A model generated the notes under the pieces. The model ran no database searches, was not told the origin of the DNA, and worked only from the letters and a program-made list of their open reading frames with translations. The position numbers and the translations under genes were made by a program. Shown here piece by piece: positions 1 to 11,668 of a stretch of 64,000 bases of DNA (positions within the stretch are counted from its first letter, which is position 1; the number at the start of each line of letters is the position of its first letter). Source of the DNA: Diplocarpon mali (lineage: Eukaryota; Ascomycota; Leotiomycetes; Helotiales; Drepanopezizaceae); the NCBI GenBank assembly GCA_024741835.1, contig JAENRP010000024.1, positions 186,001-250,000 on the forward strand. The letters are read 5' to 3'.

Positions 1-1754
1 TGACAAGATCCAATGTCTGGCATTCGATACATCCCTTCTTTCTGTAACGATTGATAAGGATGTCCGGTATGTCTCGCCCATCGAAGTCGCTCTCGTACAG
101 CTTCAAGTAATATCGGCGCGCATTATCATATCTCGTCTCAGCAATCATATCATATCGCTCTAGCGGGGAAATCAGCAAACTCAGAATTTCCAATACCAAA
201 GAAACGCACGATTGATTTCTATGACATGCTGGTGCACATCTTCAGTTGTTTCTTTGAAAGTCTGGCGTGCTACATCAAGAAGTCCACTGACTCCAGACTA
301 CCAAGTTGTGAGCCCTGGGATTGCACGGGGAAGTTTCAGGAACCTGCCTTCACAGCATATGTTCTTTGATTCCGCAAGTCCAGAGGCGTCTTCTGATATG
401 TCACATCCTCGTTAATGACCTCCTTTATGTATTCCATAGTCTGGGCAAGAAATTCCGGCTTGCAGTTTTCCCGGATCATGATAAGCAGGTCAGTGCTGGC
501 ACCTGCGAGCGACTCGAAGACTGGACGGACGCACTGGGTAAAGCTTTTCAATATCAAAATTTGGTTAATCAACTGCTCTGAGTACAAAATATCAGGCTGA
601 GTTGGAACAATGATCAGCTATTTGTCTTTTGTAAGTAATTTTCATAAGATCTCCTTGCACAAGAAACGCATACACTACTTAGAAGCTTTTCGGTGTCTTG
701 AAAAGGTTTCAAGACTAGAGGTAAGGATAAGCGAGGTGCATTGATACGTGCTGCACATGTTGTACTTACCCTGACGCAGTTGAAAGAACATATCATCTTT
801 GGTAGATAATTCCCCAACGGCGTCATAACGCTGTTCAAGGACATCGGCCTGTGTTGATGGCTGGAGTATATTACTTCTAAGAAGACGTGCGCCCATAGGG
901 GTCATGGTATGATTCATAACGCCGTAGAGACAAGCTCTTGACTTAGAATTATGCAGGTTTTGAATCAGCTCCAACGACTGAATAGTAGAGAGATCAATCA
1001 TCATCGAGCCCTCCGATGGTTGATACTTGATGCGGAGAGAGTGATAGGCAAAAGTCAGAGACATGTTGAGGTCAATGTACTTGAGAACCTGCGGGGTAAT
1101 TTCGTCAGGCATAACGTCTCATTGGTGATCATATTAACCTACTGCGGCGAAACAGCAAGTCGCAAAGTAATTTCCACCGATTGAAACTTTGATTGCCTCT
1201 ACGTCTTCCGCGAACGCTAGATTCTGAATATATTCAAGCCCTGCTGATTCTGACCAGTACTTACGATCCACGCTGATGATTTTGGAGCCCACGGTGTTTT
1301 CTTCAACAACCGAGTACATCTTGGATTTCGGGTTTGGTGGTCCGCTCGTAGAAACAATGAGAATGTTTGTCGGGTCAAAAACATGAAGCTTGTTGATTGT
1401 CCTCGCATAGAACTGGTTATCGCATATCTGACTAAGGACTGCCTCGCCAGTAGAGATATTGACAAATGCAAGTCCAACGGTGGGAGATATTCCGCGGGCT
1501 TCGCTGAGAGCACAGATAATATGTTGAGACTCGCCACCAATGATAGATCCTGCTCGAGATCTTGATCGTCGACCTGAACTAGGGCGAGCAGTTCCTGGCC
1601 AACTCGGAAAAGTGGAACTCGGTCGAACAGTACTTGGACGAGTTCCGTAGGGAGTAGTAGAAGTACCATAGGGAGTCTGCGAGGTTGAGGTGGACCCGGA
1701 ATTCTGGTAGGAGGTAAACGCGTAGCTTTGAGAGGTAGATGACCGCAGAGGCAT
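1..1754 (-). CDS. MSH4: MutS homologue MSH4 (meiotic crossover factor), N-terminal two thirds, truncated by the window edge
   Basis: Six exons read on the minus strand: 1143-1754, 770-1088, 674-714, 344-617, 210-290 and 1-159. The introns are about 50-95 bp and each splice restores the MutS-family frame, for example A-A-V-L-K-Y-I-D across the first and R-Q-V-L-K-P-F-Q across the second. The first 60 or so residues are Ser/Thr/Pro-rich with a repeated T-P-Y-G-T. Then come the connector domain, the core (S-E-G-S-M-M-I-D-L-S-T-I) and the start of the clamp (Y-D-N-A-R-R-Y-Y-L-K-L). The ATPase domain lies beyond the left edge. By family knowledge MSH4 pairs with MSH5 as a clamp on Holliday junctions and promotes crossing over, without mismatch repair. 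About 495 residues are visible. The 344/290 junction is the least certain. Confidence 0.93.
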
Positions 1755-2109
1755 TTCTATCTTTTATGGTGTCAGTAAGCTTCAGATGTTAGCTGAGATA
1801 TCAAATGAGGTATATCAAAGGAATTGGCAGTAAGGCAAGATGTTGCATCTATCCACTTTGGATGTGAAGATGATGCAACCTACTAAAGTACGATGAATGT
1901 GAAGTTGAAATAAGGTTGAGGCGTCTTGGTGCACGTCCTAGGTGCTAAGCCGCAAGGCTGAAGACCTATCGAAAATTATTTTCAGGATATTAGCACCTCG
2001 CATCACGGGCCGTAAACCTCATTCAAGGAAAATTCGCATAATAGTTTTGATCAAATAGACCGAACTGACAAAGTTTCAAAACTGCGTATTCTGTTGATTC
2101 AATCTCACA
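1755..2109. promoter_or_regulatory. Divergent intergenic region between MSH4 and RSA4
   Basis: This 355-bp gap separates two outward-facing start codons, so it must hold both promoters and 5' leaders. I see no clear TATA box or known operator. The purine/pyrimidine balance is like the flanking genes and unlike the AT-rich half of the window. Confidence 0.5.
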
Positions 2110-3784
2110 ATGGCAACAGTGCTACCACCACCGAGCAAAAGGCAACGAACCGATGCAGCAGATAAAGCAAGAGCACAGCAGGATATTGAAGACACCCCCA
2201 AAGATGCCGGAAGCTTGCGCATACAGTTCTTTGATGAGATCACTGGTCTTCCAATCGGCCAAGGGCCTGTGCTTATTCCAGTGGCCGATGCGACACCAAA
2301 AAATCTGGAACTCCTGCTGAATGCGCTTCTAAACCATGTAAGTAATAGAAAAGGAATCGATAGTTGATTCAGTGCTGATAGTACAAAGGATGCATCTGAG
2401 ACCATTCCGTACCGTTTTACTCTACCTGTACCAGATAAGAAGACCCTCGAGCCGATTACGACTGCATTTCCGGCCAACGTTTGGAAAACCCTGATTAAGC
2501 CAGGATTGATCAGCACAGAACAGGTTCAAAACATATCCGCAGCACCCCAGGCTGTATTCAGAGTACAAGCAGTCTCGAGATGTGCATCTGCGATACCAGG
2601 TCACGGTGCCGCGATATTAGCTACCCAATTCTCTCCTAAATCTTCGTCAAAGATGGTGAGTGGTGGCGGAGACAACACGGCGAGAATATGGGACTGTGAT
2701 ACAGGAACACCAGTACATACTTTAAAAGGACATACGAGTTGGGTGCTAGTGGTCAGTTGGTCTCCGGACGACTCGAGGATTGCGACGGGGAGCATGGACA
2801 ATACTGTAATGATATGGGATCCCAAGACAGGAAAACAGGTTGGTAATCCCATGAAAGGCCATTCCAAATGGGTCACGAGTCTTGCGTGGGAGCCATACCA
2901 TGCGCAAAAGCCTGGGGAACCGCGATTGGCATCTGCATCGAAAGATTCTACAGTGAGAGTCTGGTCGACCAATCAGCAGACGATCGAATTGGTACTGAGT
3001 GGGCACAAAGGGTCTGTATCCTGTGTAAAATGGGGCGGAACCGGATTCATATACACAGGATCTCACGATAAGACTATAAAGGTATGGAATTCAAAGGATG
3101 GAACATTAGCGCACTCGCACAACGCACATGCCCACTGGGTAAACCACCTCGCACTCTCAACCGATTTTGTCATTCGCACAGGATATCATGATCACACGGG
3201 TAAAATACCAGCAACCGATGAGGCAAAACTGTCGAAGGCGAAAGAGAGATTCATGAAAGCGGCTACAATTCAGGGAGAGGTGGTGGAGAGACTTGTATCG
3301 GCCAGCGATGATTTCACTATGTACCTCTGGGAGCCAGCAAAGGGTACGAAGCCAGTAGCACGCATGTTAGGCCACCAAAAACAGGTCAACCATGTCACAT
3401 TTTCTCCCGATGGTCTATTGATTGCATCTTCTGGATTCGACAATCATACCAAGCTTTGGAATGCTAGGGATGGTAAGTTCATTAATACGTTGAGAGGGCA
3501 TGTGGCGCCAGTTTATCAGTGTGCTTTCAGCCCGGATTCGAGACTGCTTGTTACAGGAAGCAAGGATACTACACTCAAAGTCTGGGATATGCGCACACAG
3601 AAGCTGTCCGCTGGTAAGTTTCCCTGCCTCCTGTCTACTCGCTTCTACCAGGACAACTACTTATATTGATCAATTAGACCTTCCTGGCCATCAAGACGAG
3701 GTTTATGCAGTAGATTGGAGTCCTGATGGGCAGAAGGTGGGAAGTGGAGGTGCAGATAAATCTGTTCGTATCTGGAGACACTGA
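2110..3784 (+). CDS. RSA4: Notchless/Rsa4 WD40 ribosome assembly factor
   Basis: Three exons, 2110-2337, 2389-3613 and 3678-3784, give about 519 residues, the usual size for Rsa4/NLE1. An N-terminal NLE (ubiquitin-like) domain at about residues 37-100 (L-R-I-Q-F-F-D-E-I-T-G) is followed by the family segment P-Q-A-V-F-R-V-Q-A-V-S-R-C and then a WD40 propeller from about residue 150 to the end, with repeats such as S-G-G-G-D-N-T-A-R-I-W-D and T-G-S-K-D-T-T-L-K-V-W-D. The C-terminus R-I-W-R-H is typical. In yeast, Rsa4 sits on the pre-60S particle in the nucleolus and nucleus, and its N-terminal domain is pulled by the AAA protein Rea1/Mdn1 to drive a maturation step. The last intron joins S-A to D-L-P-G-H in frame. 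It is divergent from MSH4. Confidence 0.95.
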
Positions 3785-6746
3785 CTGCAAAGAATTACAT
3801 CCTGATCTATACCCTCGCCATGAGAATGAGTGACATCTCGTCCTATTATCAATTCTAAAATTGCGGTTATATCTAGCTGCTATTTGTTTGCGCTCGCTTC
3901 GACGTCTCTGTCTTTTTTCGGCCCAAAATTGGCGGTTGGATTTTCCTTTCAAAAGAACCAATGACTGTTAAAGCTGGATTTGATTCCTAAATCTGGCAAA
4001 TCTCGTATTTGCGGTAAGCAATACCCACAATCAGTGTTGATGCTCTCATGATGCCACTTTAAACCAATCATCTGCTTAGCAAACCGAGAAGAAAGAGAAA
4101 ATTGTGTCCGACCCTGCTACTTTGCTAACCGGATCATTCCTCTTCCTTACTAAGCAGGACAAGGTCATTACCCAAAGTATCTACTTTCTGTCAAGAAACA
4201 GGCGATATACACGCTCGGCTTGAATGAGACTTTGTAATTCTCATCCTAATCACCACTTGCCATCCAGCACATGAGATCATTCTTGAAAGGCGTTCGTCCG
4301 ACTTTGAGAATCCATCACTTTTCCGCCAGGTCTACCTATTTGAAATGTAAATCAAGCGACTTCACACCTACCCGGCAACCTCAACCCCTCTGCAGGACCA
4401 AAGCAACCATCGTCTATTTTAAACACAGCAGCAATTACATTTCTCTTAAGATATTGAGCAGCACGTAACTGGTGAAAGAAGCAGCCAAAGCCGCGGAGTG
4501 TTCCAAATGAATGAAGTATCTTGGGAGACATAGCAGAAGCAGACCCAGTTTCGTAAAAGAAGATTCTCCCCTTATATTTGACTCCTACTATAGCTCAATA
4601 ATCATAGCTCCTGCAGCAGCCGCCGTGCTTTTCTTGCAATGATGAGCCTTCCTCGAAGTATGTTGGCAAAGGAATGGTTTCATGTCTATAATCGGAAAAT
4701 GGTCGGAGAACAGTTCTATACATCCACCGGACTCGAGATTCTGATCTTCTTTATTATCTCTCAGCTATTATTTATCCAGTTGTATGGTTTCTGCAAGAAA
4801 CTCGGGTCATCAGATAGAAGACGGCCCATTTCTCGCCTAGCTTTTGCCAAGTAACAGAGCCAACAAAGGAACTTACTCAACCTCCAAGAATAAAGAAGAT
4901 CCTCACAGAAAGATACTCAGGGGTATTGGTTCCCTGGAAAAAACTCACTAATTCTAGGATTAAGGACTGTTTCAAGCCCAGAGAGCCGTAGCGGATAACC
5001 AGTATTCGTCATGAAAACCAGTGATGAAGAGTCGAAATCATCTGCTCTGAGGGTCTAGTTGTTAGAGAGAGATTAAACAACAATATCTCATGTTTTTTTG
5101 TACAGAAGACCTCAGATCTATCTGCTAGAACTGCAGAACAGAGGGCTGTAGGGCGCTAACTAGAGACACGACCCACTTTCACAGTTACGACGCTTGGATA
5201 ACAGCAGCAGATCTCATAGTAGAGCCGACGGGTTCATTTTCCTATATGGAAGATGTATTACAGGCAGGGAGGAAAGACGCTGACTGGATTCCTACCTAGC
5301 GAAAGGAGAATTAAAATGTACCTGGAACATGCGGCAAGGAAACAGCCACTTATCATTTATTGCGAATTAGCTTCCTTGTTTTTTTATCTATTTTTTTTAT
5401 TATCAAAAAACTCTCGGAGTCTTAGCATCAAGTCACTGATTCACTACCCTGGAACACAAGAGCTCATAAAGTTGCCGTCCTAGAAAGCTTCCACACCGAA
5501 ACGCATATCCGTATTCCAATAAAGCAGCTACGAATGCATTGCAACCTTTCATGCTCTCGTACATTTCGACAACCGACGTGAAGCAGATCATCACGCTTCA
5601 TCCCACATCTCAAACCATTGAGCCACGTCTTACAAACTAATCAACCAACCTACTCGCCGGTACCGACCTTGTACTTCAGAGTTTTGCAAATCTGAATTCC
5701 AGATTCCAAAGTCATTACCCAAAATCCAGAAAATCAATCTTGTAAATCGCGCTCATCTAAGACTCATCCCAGTCTCCCTATCATCCAGGCCCCCTGTTAT
5801 ATGAAAAGAAACTCGTCGATTCTGAATACTGGACCTCGCGATTGAAGGCAAGTTAATTTCCAGATGGGAGTGGGAAAGAAGAGAAAGGTGGCAGAGAACG
5901 AAGGATGAAGCAAGGTGGGGAAAGAGGCGGGAATGCAACCAGATTGCTTACACGGCTTGATTTGAGTATAGCTAGCAAGCAAGCACGAAACAAAGCACAA
6001 ACACGCAACCATTCTAGCGCACACCCATCTCCTTTCACGCTTACGTCAAAAGCACCAAGAACCAGCAGAAAACGAGAACGTTGTCTCATGAGTCTCCATT
6101 GCCTTTCATCCTCTGACTCTGATCTCTAGTTATCACAGGCACTCTGCTATCGTTGCGCGACCCCCACCTCCACCACCCTACCAGCCCTACCCGCTCAGCA
6201 TACTACCACGCTCAAGAGCTCGCCAGATTCAGCTCCACAAGGCCAATCCTGCTCAGGGTATCAGAGCCACTATCACAACCCTCGCCTTCTTCCGCCTTCC
6301 TCGTCCAACCCCAGCCACTACTGCCCACGACCAGTACCAGCACGAAAATCCTGGGGAAAACAGTCATATCATCGCTAAGACGCAGGACTGCCAGCATCAA
6401 GTCCAGCCAAACCAAACCTTAGCAGACCAATTCTCAAAAAGTCTATGGGCCTGCATCGCTAAAAAGTCAAAAAAGAAACACAAAGCCAGAGGAAAAGGTA
6501 AGAGTAGTACCAGAGAAGAGAAGAGCACTTTGGCTCTTTTTCTCTCCGCCTTTTCCTCGTGGTGTATCTGGGCCTATCCAGTGGTCGTAAGTCATCATTC
6601 AGCCCTGCATTTATATCCCAGCTTCAAGATTCAGGCGGGAATAATGTACGGCTTCATCGCACCCCATTCAACGCGCAGGGAACACTGATGGCGTCGCTTC
6701 CCCGAGTGAGTGTTCGCTTGTGGTCTTGTCGATATATCAATTCCAA
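3785..6746. other. Long intergenic region with no convincing gene
   Basis: Nearly 3 kb separate the RSA4 stop from the cyclin stop. Only short open frames occur (for example 4271-4468, 4639-4854, 5253-5483, 6153-6422), and none shows a recognisable domain. The frame at 4639-4854 includes a hydrophobic stretch of about 20 residues but lacks other support. The composition is not RIP-like. It could hold a lineage-specific gene or a long non-coding transcript; nothing in the sequence decides this. Confidence 0.5.
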
Positions 6747-8232
6747 TCACGGAGATGCTGAGGCCGAAGCCATATCGTTGTCCTCTGGGTAGACCATATC
6801 TAGCGGGATCTGGCCCGGGCGCTGCGCAATAACCTCGCGGGCGTAGAACTCGACGAGCATAGTGCCGTAAGCCTCAAGTTCCTCAACTGGGACTGAGAGG
6901 CGAAAATCGTTGAGCAGCAGGAATTGAAGTTCAAGGTGATTGAGCTCTGGGAGAGGTAGACCTCCAACCTGTGGCGGAGGTGGTCAGCAAGTGGTTATGG
7001 TCAAAATGAGACGTCAGGAGGAATACCTTTGCGTATCTGGAATTGGTGTAGAATACATCAGAGAAGAACTTGCTTGCGCAGGTGACGCCTGCAATAACCA
7101 AGCGATGAATATTGAAGCTGTCCACGACGAAGAAATGGGACAGGGGAGCCGTGCTGGGACTTTGTTCGCGAAGAGGTGGATGGGAGTATTGAGCGCGCTC
7201 AAGCTCTGCTGAAATCTCCGGCACACTCCTGGATGTTTGAGCTGGTGGACTGTCCGCCAAGTCTGATCCTTCAGCTGAGTATCCAGAAGATGGCGGAGAG
7301 CTTTCTTGGTCAATCATGTCTCTATTTAGAGTCTGGACTGTCCCTGAATTGACCCGCTCTGTCATCCTGTCGAAATAAACCAACAAACTCAGGAAGACCT
7401 CATAGGTGGTCGGGCAGTACTTGTGTATGCGGCTCAAGTAGCTCAAGATCGTGATGCTTGGTACATTCTTCCCATGGAACGCCAAAACACTCGAGGAAAG
7501 CCCGTTCAGATTGACCGCATCGCCCGAAGGGAGTGGCCTATGTAAGCTCTCATGCTGCATGTCATTCGTAGTAGTAATTTTCGTAAGGAGCCCCGCCACC
7601 ATTTCGATGATATCTGTAATCGGCATGCCGCTAATCTCATACTTCAAAGTTGGATCATCCGCAGTCCGCAAACGCCCCGACTGTCCTCTGTACGAGAGAA
7701 ATTCCTCTGTAGCAAAGCTCTGGATATGCGCCAGATCGCGGACTTTGATGGTATTGCCTCCGTACTTCTGAACATCATCCAGCGACCTAGCCGATCTCTG
7801 AATGTTCACATGCGAGGATAGCAATGGTGAACTTTTCTCCTGCTTCGCGCTTTTTTCGGATGGGGATCTATCGTATGGCGCAGAGGATTCCGGAAGGTCC
7901 TTCTGGCTCGTGAAACGCTGCTTAGAGTGCGAACCTGGCGGGCTCGAGCTCCGTGGCGGCGAAGGCGGCTCCATCTTCACGCTTCCTGATCGATCTACCC
8001 CATCCTGGGCTGCTGTAGAGAGGGCTCTCGTGGACGAGCTAGGAGGAGGCGTCCCTGCGGGTATGGAGGTAGGCTGCGGTCGCGGGGAGGGAGAAGGCTC
8101 GACGCGGGATCGTGAGCGTTGGTGGTAGGGAGATTCAGCAGGAGATCGCTGTTGCCCAGACCCGGCTACCATCGTATGACCGTGGTGGAAGCGCGAGGAG
8201 TCGGATACGAAGTCGCTGATCACCTCGGCCAT
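6747..8232 (-). CDS. PHO80/PREG-type cyclin (partner of a PHO85-like kinase)
   Basis: Exon 1 is 7027-8232 and exon 2 is 6747-6968, with a 58-bp intron whose removal joins R-Y-A-K to V-G-G-L-P-L-P-E-L-N-H. The product is about 475 residues. The N-terminal half (to about residue 165) is Ser/Pro-rich and probably disordered. The cyclin core lies at about residues 255-450, with I-H-K-Y-C-P-T-T-Y-E-V-F-L-S-L-L-V-Y-F-D-R-M and later H-R-L-V-I-A-G-V-T-C-A-S-K-F-F-S-D-V-F-Y, broken by a Ser-rich insert of about 55 residues. This matches the cyclin family of yeast PHO80/PCL7 and Neurospora PREG, which bind a PHO85-type kinase and restrain the phosphate-starvation transcription factor. Assigning it to PHO80 rather than another PCL cyclin is inference. 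Confidence 0.87.
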
Positions 8233-9042
8233 ATCAGCCTATTGTGTGTATGAACGGAGAGAAGTACTGTGGGAAGAAGTGGTTAGCCCCGTGTTTGGTT
8301 GTCTGAACAAACACGGTCACCACGAGAGTATTAGTTCAGAGAAAGCTCAAGGGTTTCCGAGGGTTTGGGTTGAGGTGAAGTCGTGCTAGCAAGGTGGAGG
8401 TGGCCAGGCAGATCCAGATCAAGCTGTAAGTACATATCAGATTCACCCTGGAGGGATCGCGCCAACATTTGAATATACAGCAAACACCAGCTCAACTTCA
8501 CCCGATCGCAGTGTAAATTGCCAGACAGTGCCGTTCCTGCCGCTCGATGTCTGGTTGCGGCGATGCTCACGGGCAGGAAAGTCGGGGTGGCGTGGTTTAC
8601 TTGATACCGTGGGAGTACGAGAAAGGCTTATCGAGAGAGCAAAGCAGAGCGGCGAAGGGAAGCTTACCTGCAGCATTAGCATTCCTAGAAGAGGCAATAA
8701 TGAGAGATCCAGGTATCTTGGAGCTGCGATCGACGCGCGAGTCGAATATCAAGAGGCGTCGTCGATATCGCGCAGGAGGGAGTTCGAGATAAGTTGCGTT
8801 TGAATCGGATCAGAGTAGGTTGGGTTGGAGTTGAGTGTGGCAGAACAGAGCATGGGCTTGGTCTTGGTTCGTGGCGGGCGGTCAAGGTTCACGGGTAAGC
8901 TCTTGAGCAGTGCAACAACAACAGTATGACGGCTAGGTATCTCGCGCGGCGCAGCGAATCATACGCGGGTGTTGCTAACCAGCCGTGACACGAAACACGA
9001 CTATGGTCCTCGACCACATGTTCGAGTTAAGTAGTTATATTG
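8233..9042. other. Intergenic region upstream of the cyclin
   Basis: This 810-bp stretch holds the cyclin promoter and leader. Open frames on both strands (for example 8528-8803 plus and 8443-8697 minus) overlap one another and show no recognised domain, so I leave them out. No tRNA, repeat or clear regulatory motif is visible. Confidence 0.45.
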
Positions 9043-9300
9043 TTATATCCAGGTCGCCATATCCACCAGATTTATACAAGCATACCGGGTCAAGGTAGTC
9101 ATGGCCGTAGCGGCAGCCACTGTACCAGCAATCCGAGCTCTTTTAGAGGATGTGCTGTACTCACCTAAGTCAAAAGTCGGGCTGGCAGAGGTCAACACCG
9201 CAGTCAGCGCCCCAAGCATCACATAGTAGACGCCTCGAGTCTCTTCTTCTGCCAACCGCATCTCGGAACCCTGATACGAGGCCGTCCCTAGACTCCCGGA
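9043..9300 (-). CDS. Possible 3' end of a small unrecognised gene
   Basis: On the minus strand a frame reads into G-T-A-S-Y-Q-G-S-E-M-R-L-A-E-E-E and then a hydrophobic stretch (Y-Y-V-M-L-G-A-L-T-A-V-L-T). A strong donor (GTGAGT, 9159-9164) and an acceptor ending at 9120 would remove a 45-bp intron and join it to A-A-A-T-A-M-T-T-L-T before a stop at 9043. The frame has an upstream stop just before 9300, so an earlier exon would be needed. A candidate lies near 9440-9505, with a very hydrophobic run F-W-L-A-L-F-F-F-L. I do not recognise a family. The position, about 250 bp after the PRE3 stop on the same strand, also allows an alternative reading as PRE3 3' UTR sequence. Confidence 0.25.
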   Translation of the reverse strand, partial: SGSLGTASYQGSEMRLAEEETRGVYYVMLGALTAVLTSASPTFDLGEYSTSSKRARIAGTVAAATAMTTLTRYACINLVDMATWI

Positions 9301-9555
9301 TGCCCTTCCGTCGACTTGTCATGCTGAACATGATCCGTGCCATGGCCCACTCCCTGGGAGCGCGAAGTCGGTGCATATCGATTTCTGTAATGCCTTCATT
9401 CTGTTCGGTGACTTTCTCGTCTCATGCTTCAATCACGCACTGAGTGACCGCCATTGCATGCTCCCAGCTTGAAAGAAAGAAAAAAAGTGCAAGCCAGAAC
9501 ACCATGGCATTAATGCCCCAGTCTATGATACAGCTGCCCGTCGCTACAGGGCCAA

Positions 9556-10511
9556 CTATTGGTGGCGAACAGCATAATCAGTATCAGGCAGATACAAATG
9601 TCTATTTGCGCCTTTGGCCGTCAAGACCACCATTCTGATCACACCGCCCGAGCTCCCATCCCACTTGATAGCCTCCTGCAGCGCGCCCTTGACGAAATCC
9701 ACCGCCGCCGCCTCGTCCATACCCTCTTTCCAGTTGGCGTCGCAGTATCCATAGATGTAGGTCGAGCCCGAGCCGCCGATAGCATACGATTGCTTGTGTA
9801 ACGAGCCTCCGAGAGGTATCGAGTAGACCTGGCCGCCGTGCCGCTCGTCCCAGCCTGCGATGATCAATCCAGCGCTGTTCCCATTAGTCTTCATCCTTCT
9901 AAATGTTGTGTGCAAAGTGCCCCCACCTCAACCGATCCTTGTTCTCATAACACAGCTCCTGAAACATCGCAGCCGCCGTTTGCGTAGTGGGCTCTTGGCC
10001 GTTCTGGATACCGTACATTCCCAGCTGGTAGTGAACGATGTCCGCAACAGCCTGCGTATCTGCAGCAGAACCCGAGCGACAGCACCAGATGGTATCGTGC
10101 ACTTGTGTGAGCTTGTCCGTAACCCGGTTTGCGATGTAGGATCCAGTCGTAGTTCTACTATCCGCGCCTAACCCACACTATCAGCATCCATACTGTCTGC
10201 TTTGCGATGGTAAAGCACGAACCCAGAATAACACCATCTTTGAAATTTATTGCCATGCTAGATCGAGTTAGTTTACCCGACTGGGATTGTTAAATCCTAT
10301 CGAGCTTACATCGAGGTCCCCAAGCTGGCAGAATGTTAGCAGTGTCTCGGCAGCTAGAGCTCATGCTCATACTTGACTTCGCCCTTTTTCAAGCGGTCCA
10401 TATCAACGTGGATACCATCTGGGAAGCTCCTGTTAGCGGTCGTGCGCCAGATCATCTCTCACTGGGGTTTGACGAACCTTCATTCAAATTTCCTGAGTTA
10501 CCGAACTCCAT
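9556..10511 (-). CDS. PRE3: 20S proteasome catalytic subunit beta-1 (PRE3/PSMB6 type)
   Basis: Six exons on the minus strand: 10478-10511, 10373-10418, 10310-10324, 10223-10257, 9927-10167 and 9556-9874. The spliced product is about 229 residues, as expected. A propeptide of 29 residues ends in L-G, followed by the catalytic Thr30 (mature Thr1) in G-T-S-I-M. The catalytic Asp17 (G-A-D-S-R) and Lys33 (T-D-K-L) of the mature subunit are in place. Later motifs include [13 protein letters not shown] and [12 protein letters not shown]. In the 20S core this subunit has caspase-like (post-acidic) activity, and the threonine is exposed by autocatalytic cleavage. The third exon is only 15 nt, coding for the residues around the cleavage site. 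Every junction was chosen because it restores this conserved frame. Confidence 0.95.
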
Positions 10512-11015
10512 TTGGAAATCCGGCGTGAAGGAGGTGGAAAAGAAGGTCGTCTAACGTGGATTGCGTAGATGTTGCTGGACAGGAAACTTGTCGTTGGGGC
10601 GAGCTGCTCGAAGCTCAAGTTCAGGTACCCAAACACGCGTAGACAAGCGCGATGCGGGAGTATCCACGTGACGAGTGCATGTGCCGTCTTAGGCGCCAGG
10701 CCCCTGTCACTGGTGAGATGCAAGTAATTTTTGTAACCCGGACATATGTAGACCAGCCAACAGGTATAGTCTTCAACACACCAACAGTCCGCTTGAAAGT
10801 CCTTTGTGCATTTGGAGCAAGCCATTGTAGACAAGTCAAACGCTATGCGATGTATAACCTAAGCGTTCCACCTCCAGAAATCCGGCTTGGCTTCACAGGC
10901 GTAGCGTTGTTGTTGCACCCGCGGCATCCAGAAAATATACGACGAGGTCAATTGCTTACTTCCCTGTCCAAGCCCATGCTATCGATCTACCCAGCTGTTT
11001 TATGTACTCTTAGTC
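10512..11015. promoter_or_regulatory. Intergenic region: PRE3 promoter and ERV2 3' end
   Basis: This 504-bp gap lies before the PRE3 start and after the ERV2 stop, both on the minus strand. A palindromic E-box CACGTG at 10665-10670 is about 155 bp upstream of the PRE3 ATG and could bind a bHLH factor. I did not find a clear copy of the yeast Rpn4 box. The 136-codon plus-strand frame at 10652-11062 shows no domain and runs into ERV2 antisense, so I regard it as chance. Confidence 0.35.
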
Positions 11016-11668
11016 TCAGCCCCCTCTCGTCAACCCCTCCTTCTCCAGCTGCAGCGTCGTGAAGCCATCCTTTTTCGCATCGGAGCCCGGCTTCTCTTCT
11101 GCGCAGCCACAATCATAGAAATCCCCGATGTTCGAGCAATCAAACAGCTCCTTCTTCAGCCTCTTGTTGACCTCGTTGTGCACATGGCACGCCCACGCGG
11201 CAGCCGTCGACCGCGTCGCCACCTGTGGCGGGAATTTCTTAAGCAGCTTCTGGAAATGCCGCGCGCAGTCACCGCACGGGTACAGCCGCGCGAACAGGTG
11301 AATGTAGGATTTCAGCGCCGCGCTGTCGTCTTCGGTCGGTTCGTCGGGGAACTTGGCCATCATCGTGTGCAGGACTTTCCAAGCGGCGTGGCCGAGTTCT
11401 GCTCTGGGGAGGGAGGATTGTAAGCAGCGAACGGGCTACCTGGAGAGAAGGGGGGGGGGCGGTACTTTAAGGTTGCATTCTCGATCTTGGAAGCCTTGTT
11501 CTCGCCGTGGAGAATTCCGTCCGAGATGTGCGTGTTGAAGGGCTCGGTGTATGAGGGGAGGTAATCCGCGTTTCCGTCTCCGCCTTGGAAGAACGATACG
11601 TACAGAATCCCGATAAAGGCTGATAAGCCGATGATCACCAGCACCGTGATATGCTGCCGTCGAGGCAT
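11016..11668 (-). CDS. ERV2: FAD-linked sulfhydryl oxidase, ERV2 type (endoplasmic reticulum)
   Basis: Exon 1 is 11466-11668 and exon 2 is 11016-11403. Removing the 62-bp intron joins N-A-T-L to K-A-E-L-G-H-A-A-W-K-V-L-H in frame. The product is about 196 residues. An N-terminal hydrophobic segment (about residues 7-27, V-L-V-I-I-G-L-S-A-F-I-G) is a signal anchor. The Erv/ALR fold follows, with the redox centre Y-P-C-G-D-C (Cys111 and Cys114), then W-A-C-H-V-H-N-E-V-N (about 138-147) that contacts FAD. A C-terminal C-G-C pair (about 166-168) matches the shuttle disulfide of yeast Erv2. Erv2 makes disulfides with oxygen as acceptor and passes them to protein disulfide isomerase in the ER lumen. 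The signal anchor and C-G-C pair favour ERV2 over mitochondrial ERV1. The intron holds a run of ten G (near 11450-11459). Confidence 0.93.

Noticed and set aside
4271..4854. Short plus-strand frames (65 and 71 codons), one with a hydrophobic stretch
   Set aside because: No domain, no splice context and no conserved pattern; frames of this size are expected by chance in 3 kb of intergenic DNA.
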